Positions 40,872 through 41,370 of a stretch of 41,370 nucleotides of DNA are shown in pieces. How positions within the stretch are numbered: position 1 is the stretch's first letter; every line of letters begins with the position of its first letter. Location: contig JAJZQO010000018.1 of the NCBI GenBank assembly GCA_021847575.1, forward strand, positions 1 through 41,370. Reading direction: 5' to 3'. A model generated the notes under the pieces. It saw nothing but the letters and a program-made list of their open reading frames with translations, did not search any database and had not been told where the DNA came from. The DNA is from Bacillota bacterium. GTDB lineage: Bacteria > Bacillota > Sulfobacillia > JAJZYS01 > JAJYTV01. Both the position numbers and the translations under genes were made by a program.

Positions 40872-41370
40872 CGCCGGAGCACCACCAGTGGCCGGGCCGC
40901 GACCCGGAGATCGATCGAGGATGCCACCGCCCCCCGGCCGCTCAGCGCCTGCAGGATGGTCTGCAGTTCCCTGAGGGTCCCTGCGACATTCGTCCCCTGC
41001 GGCCAAAGCACCTCCGTGCCCGAAGGCAGGTAGACGATGAGCGGCGACGAGGCCACCACCTGCGACACCCGAAAGTCCTGCCGCGCGAAAGCGGCGACGA
41101 GGGCGAGCGCCAGGTGGAGCTGCGTCCCCCTGAGATCGCGGTACCTGCCGACGTCCGCCGCAGGCACACCGCCCAGCACCGTCATCCCCGCGGGGTGCCC
41201 GAGCTGGGTCAGCACGCGCCCCTGGGCGTCGACGCCCCAGAGCGTCCCGCCCGGACCCGCGACCGCCGCGATCGGGTGTCGCCGGGTCACCACGATGCGC
41301 ACGGACTGCGGCCACTGCCGCTCGACCACCGCCGTGCGCAGGTAGGGCGCCCGCGCGAGCAGGTGCCTTT
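40868..41370 (-). CDS. ftsQ: Cell division protein FtsQ/DivIB (partial, N-terminus outside window)
   Basis: The frame runs off the right edge. The visible part includes the end of a POTRA-like domain (TAVVERQWPQSVRIVVTRRHP) and the FtsQ-type segment LWGVDAQGRVLTQ, then a C-terminal region rich in hydrophobic beta-strands. FtsQ joins FtsL and FtsB in the septal complex. Context (DUF881, sbp, ftsZ downstream) supports the call. The membrane helix and true start lie beyond position 41370. Confidence 0.88.
   Translation of the reverse strand, partial: RHLLARAPYLRTAVVERQWPQSVRIVVTRRHPIAAVAGPGGTLWGVDAQGRVLTQLGHPAGMTVLGGVPAADVGRYRDLRGTQLHLALALVAAFARQDFRVSQVVASSPLIVYLPSGTEVLWPQGTNVAGTLRELQTILQALSGRGAVASSIDLRVAARPLVVLRR

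Noticed and set aside
1-41370. CRISPR arrays, tRNA or rRNA genes, insertion sequences or phage genes
   Set aside because: No regularly spaced repeats apart from the coding 18-bp repeat, no cloverleaf-like segments noticed, and no transposase or phage-like proteins.

Overview
The window looks like a chromosomal segment of a GC-rich, endospore-forming Bacillota (Firmicute). Sporulation genes (spoIIGA, sigE, sigG, spoIIR, a YteA-type protein), a PyrR-regulated pyr operon, an isoleucine T-box in front of ileS and the sepF/ylmG/divIVA block all point that way. The high GC content and frequent GTG starts suggest a deep GC-rich lineage of the Thermaerobacter/Symbiobacterium/Sulfobacillus kind; that placement is inference. 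I see no insertion sequence, prophage, CRISPR array, tRNA or rRNA gene.

Read on the minus strand from the right edge, the backbone is the classic Firmicute superlocus: ftsQ (partial), a DUF881 protein, sbp, ftsZ, spoIIGA, sigE, sigG, spoIIR, ylmC, a lipoprotein, ylmE, sepF, ylmG, divIVA, then ileS, a DUF5665 protein, yteA, lspA, rluD, pyrR, pyrB, pyrC, carA, carB, pyrK, pyrD, pyrF, pyrE. Most neighbours overlap by 1 to 20 nt, so translational coupling is widespread. Regulation visible in the sequence: a PyrR-binding loop plus terminator between pyrR and pyrB, an Ile T-box before ileS, a sigmaF/G-type promoter before sigG-spoIIR, and a terminator after ftsZ. No ftsA lies between sbp and ftsZ.

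Accessory genes interrupt this backbone in three places. (a) Between divIVA and ileS there is a DNA methyltransferase coupled to divIVA, then ccmF with two small membrane-protein genes. (b) From about 23.0 to 28.8 kb, on the plus strand, lie an APC-type amino-acid permease, a DadA-like FAD amino-acid dehydrogenase, a LigB-like protein and a two-subunit L-serine dehydratase; next to them on the minus strand is a secreted protein with 11 Asp-box repeats. (c) Between the DUF5665 gene and yteA, on the plus strand, is a 12-helix His-rich membrane protein behind a perfect TGTGA-N6-TCACA Crp/Fnr-type site. The plus-strand inserts end in long, similar GC-rich hairpins.

The left end (1 to 2.3 kb) is separate from the superlocus. 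It has a well-formed promoter, a c-di-GMP-I (GEMM) riboswitch, a small secreted helical protein of unknown function, a strong terminator, and an M20 amidohydrolase gene that converges on pyrE.

The most promising undescribed elements are the riboswitch-controlled secreted protein, the Crp/Fnr-linked 12-helix protein, the methyltransferase coupled to divIVA, and the ccmF operon with its two unassigned partners.
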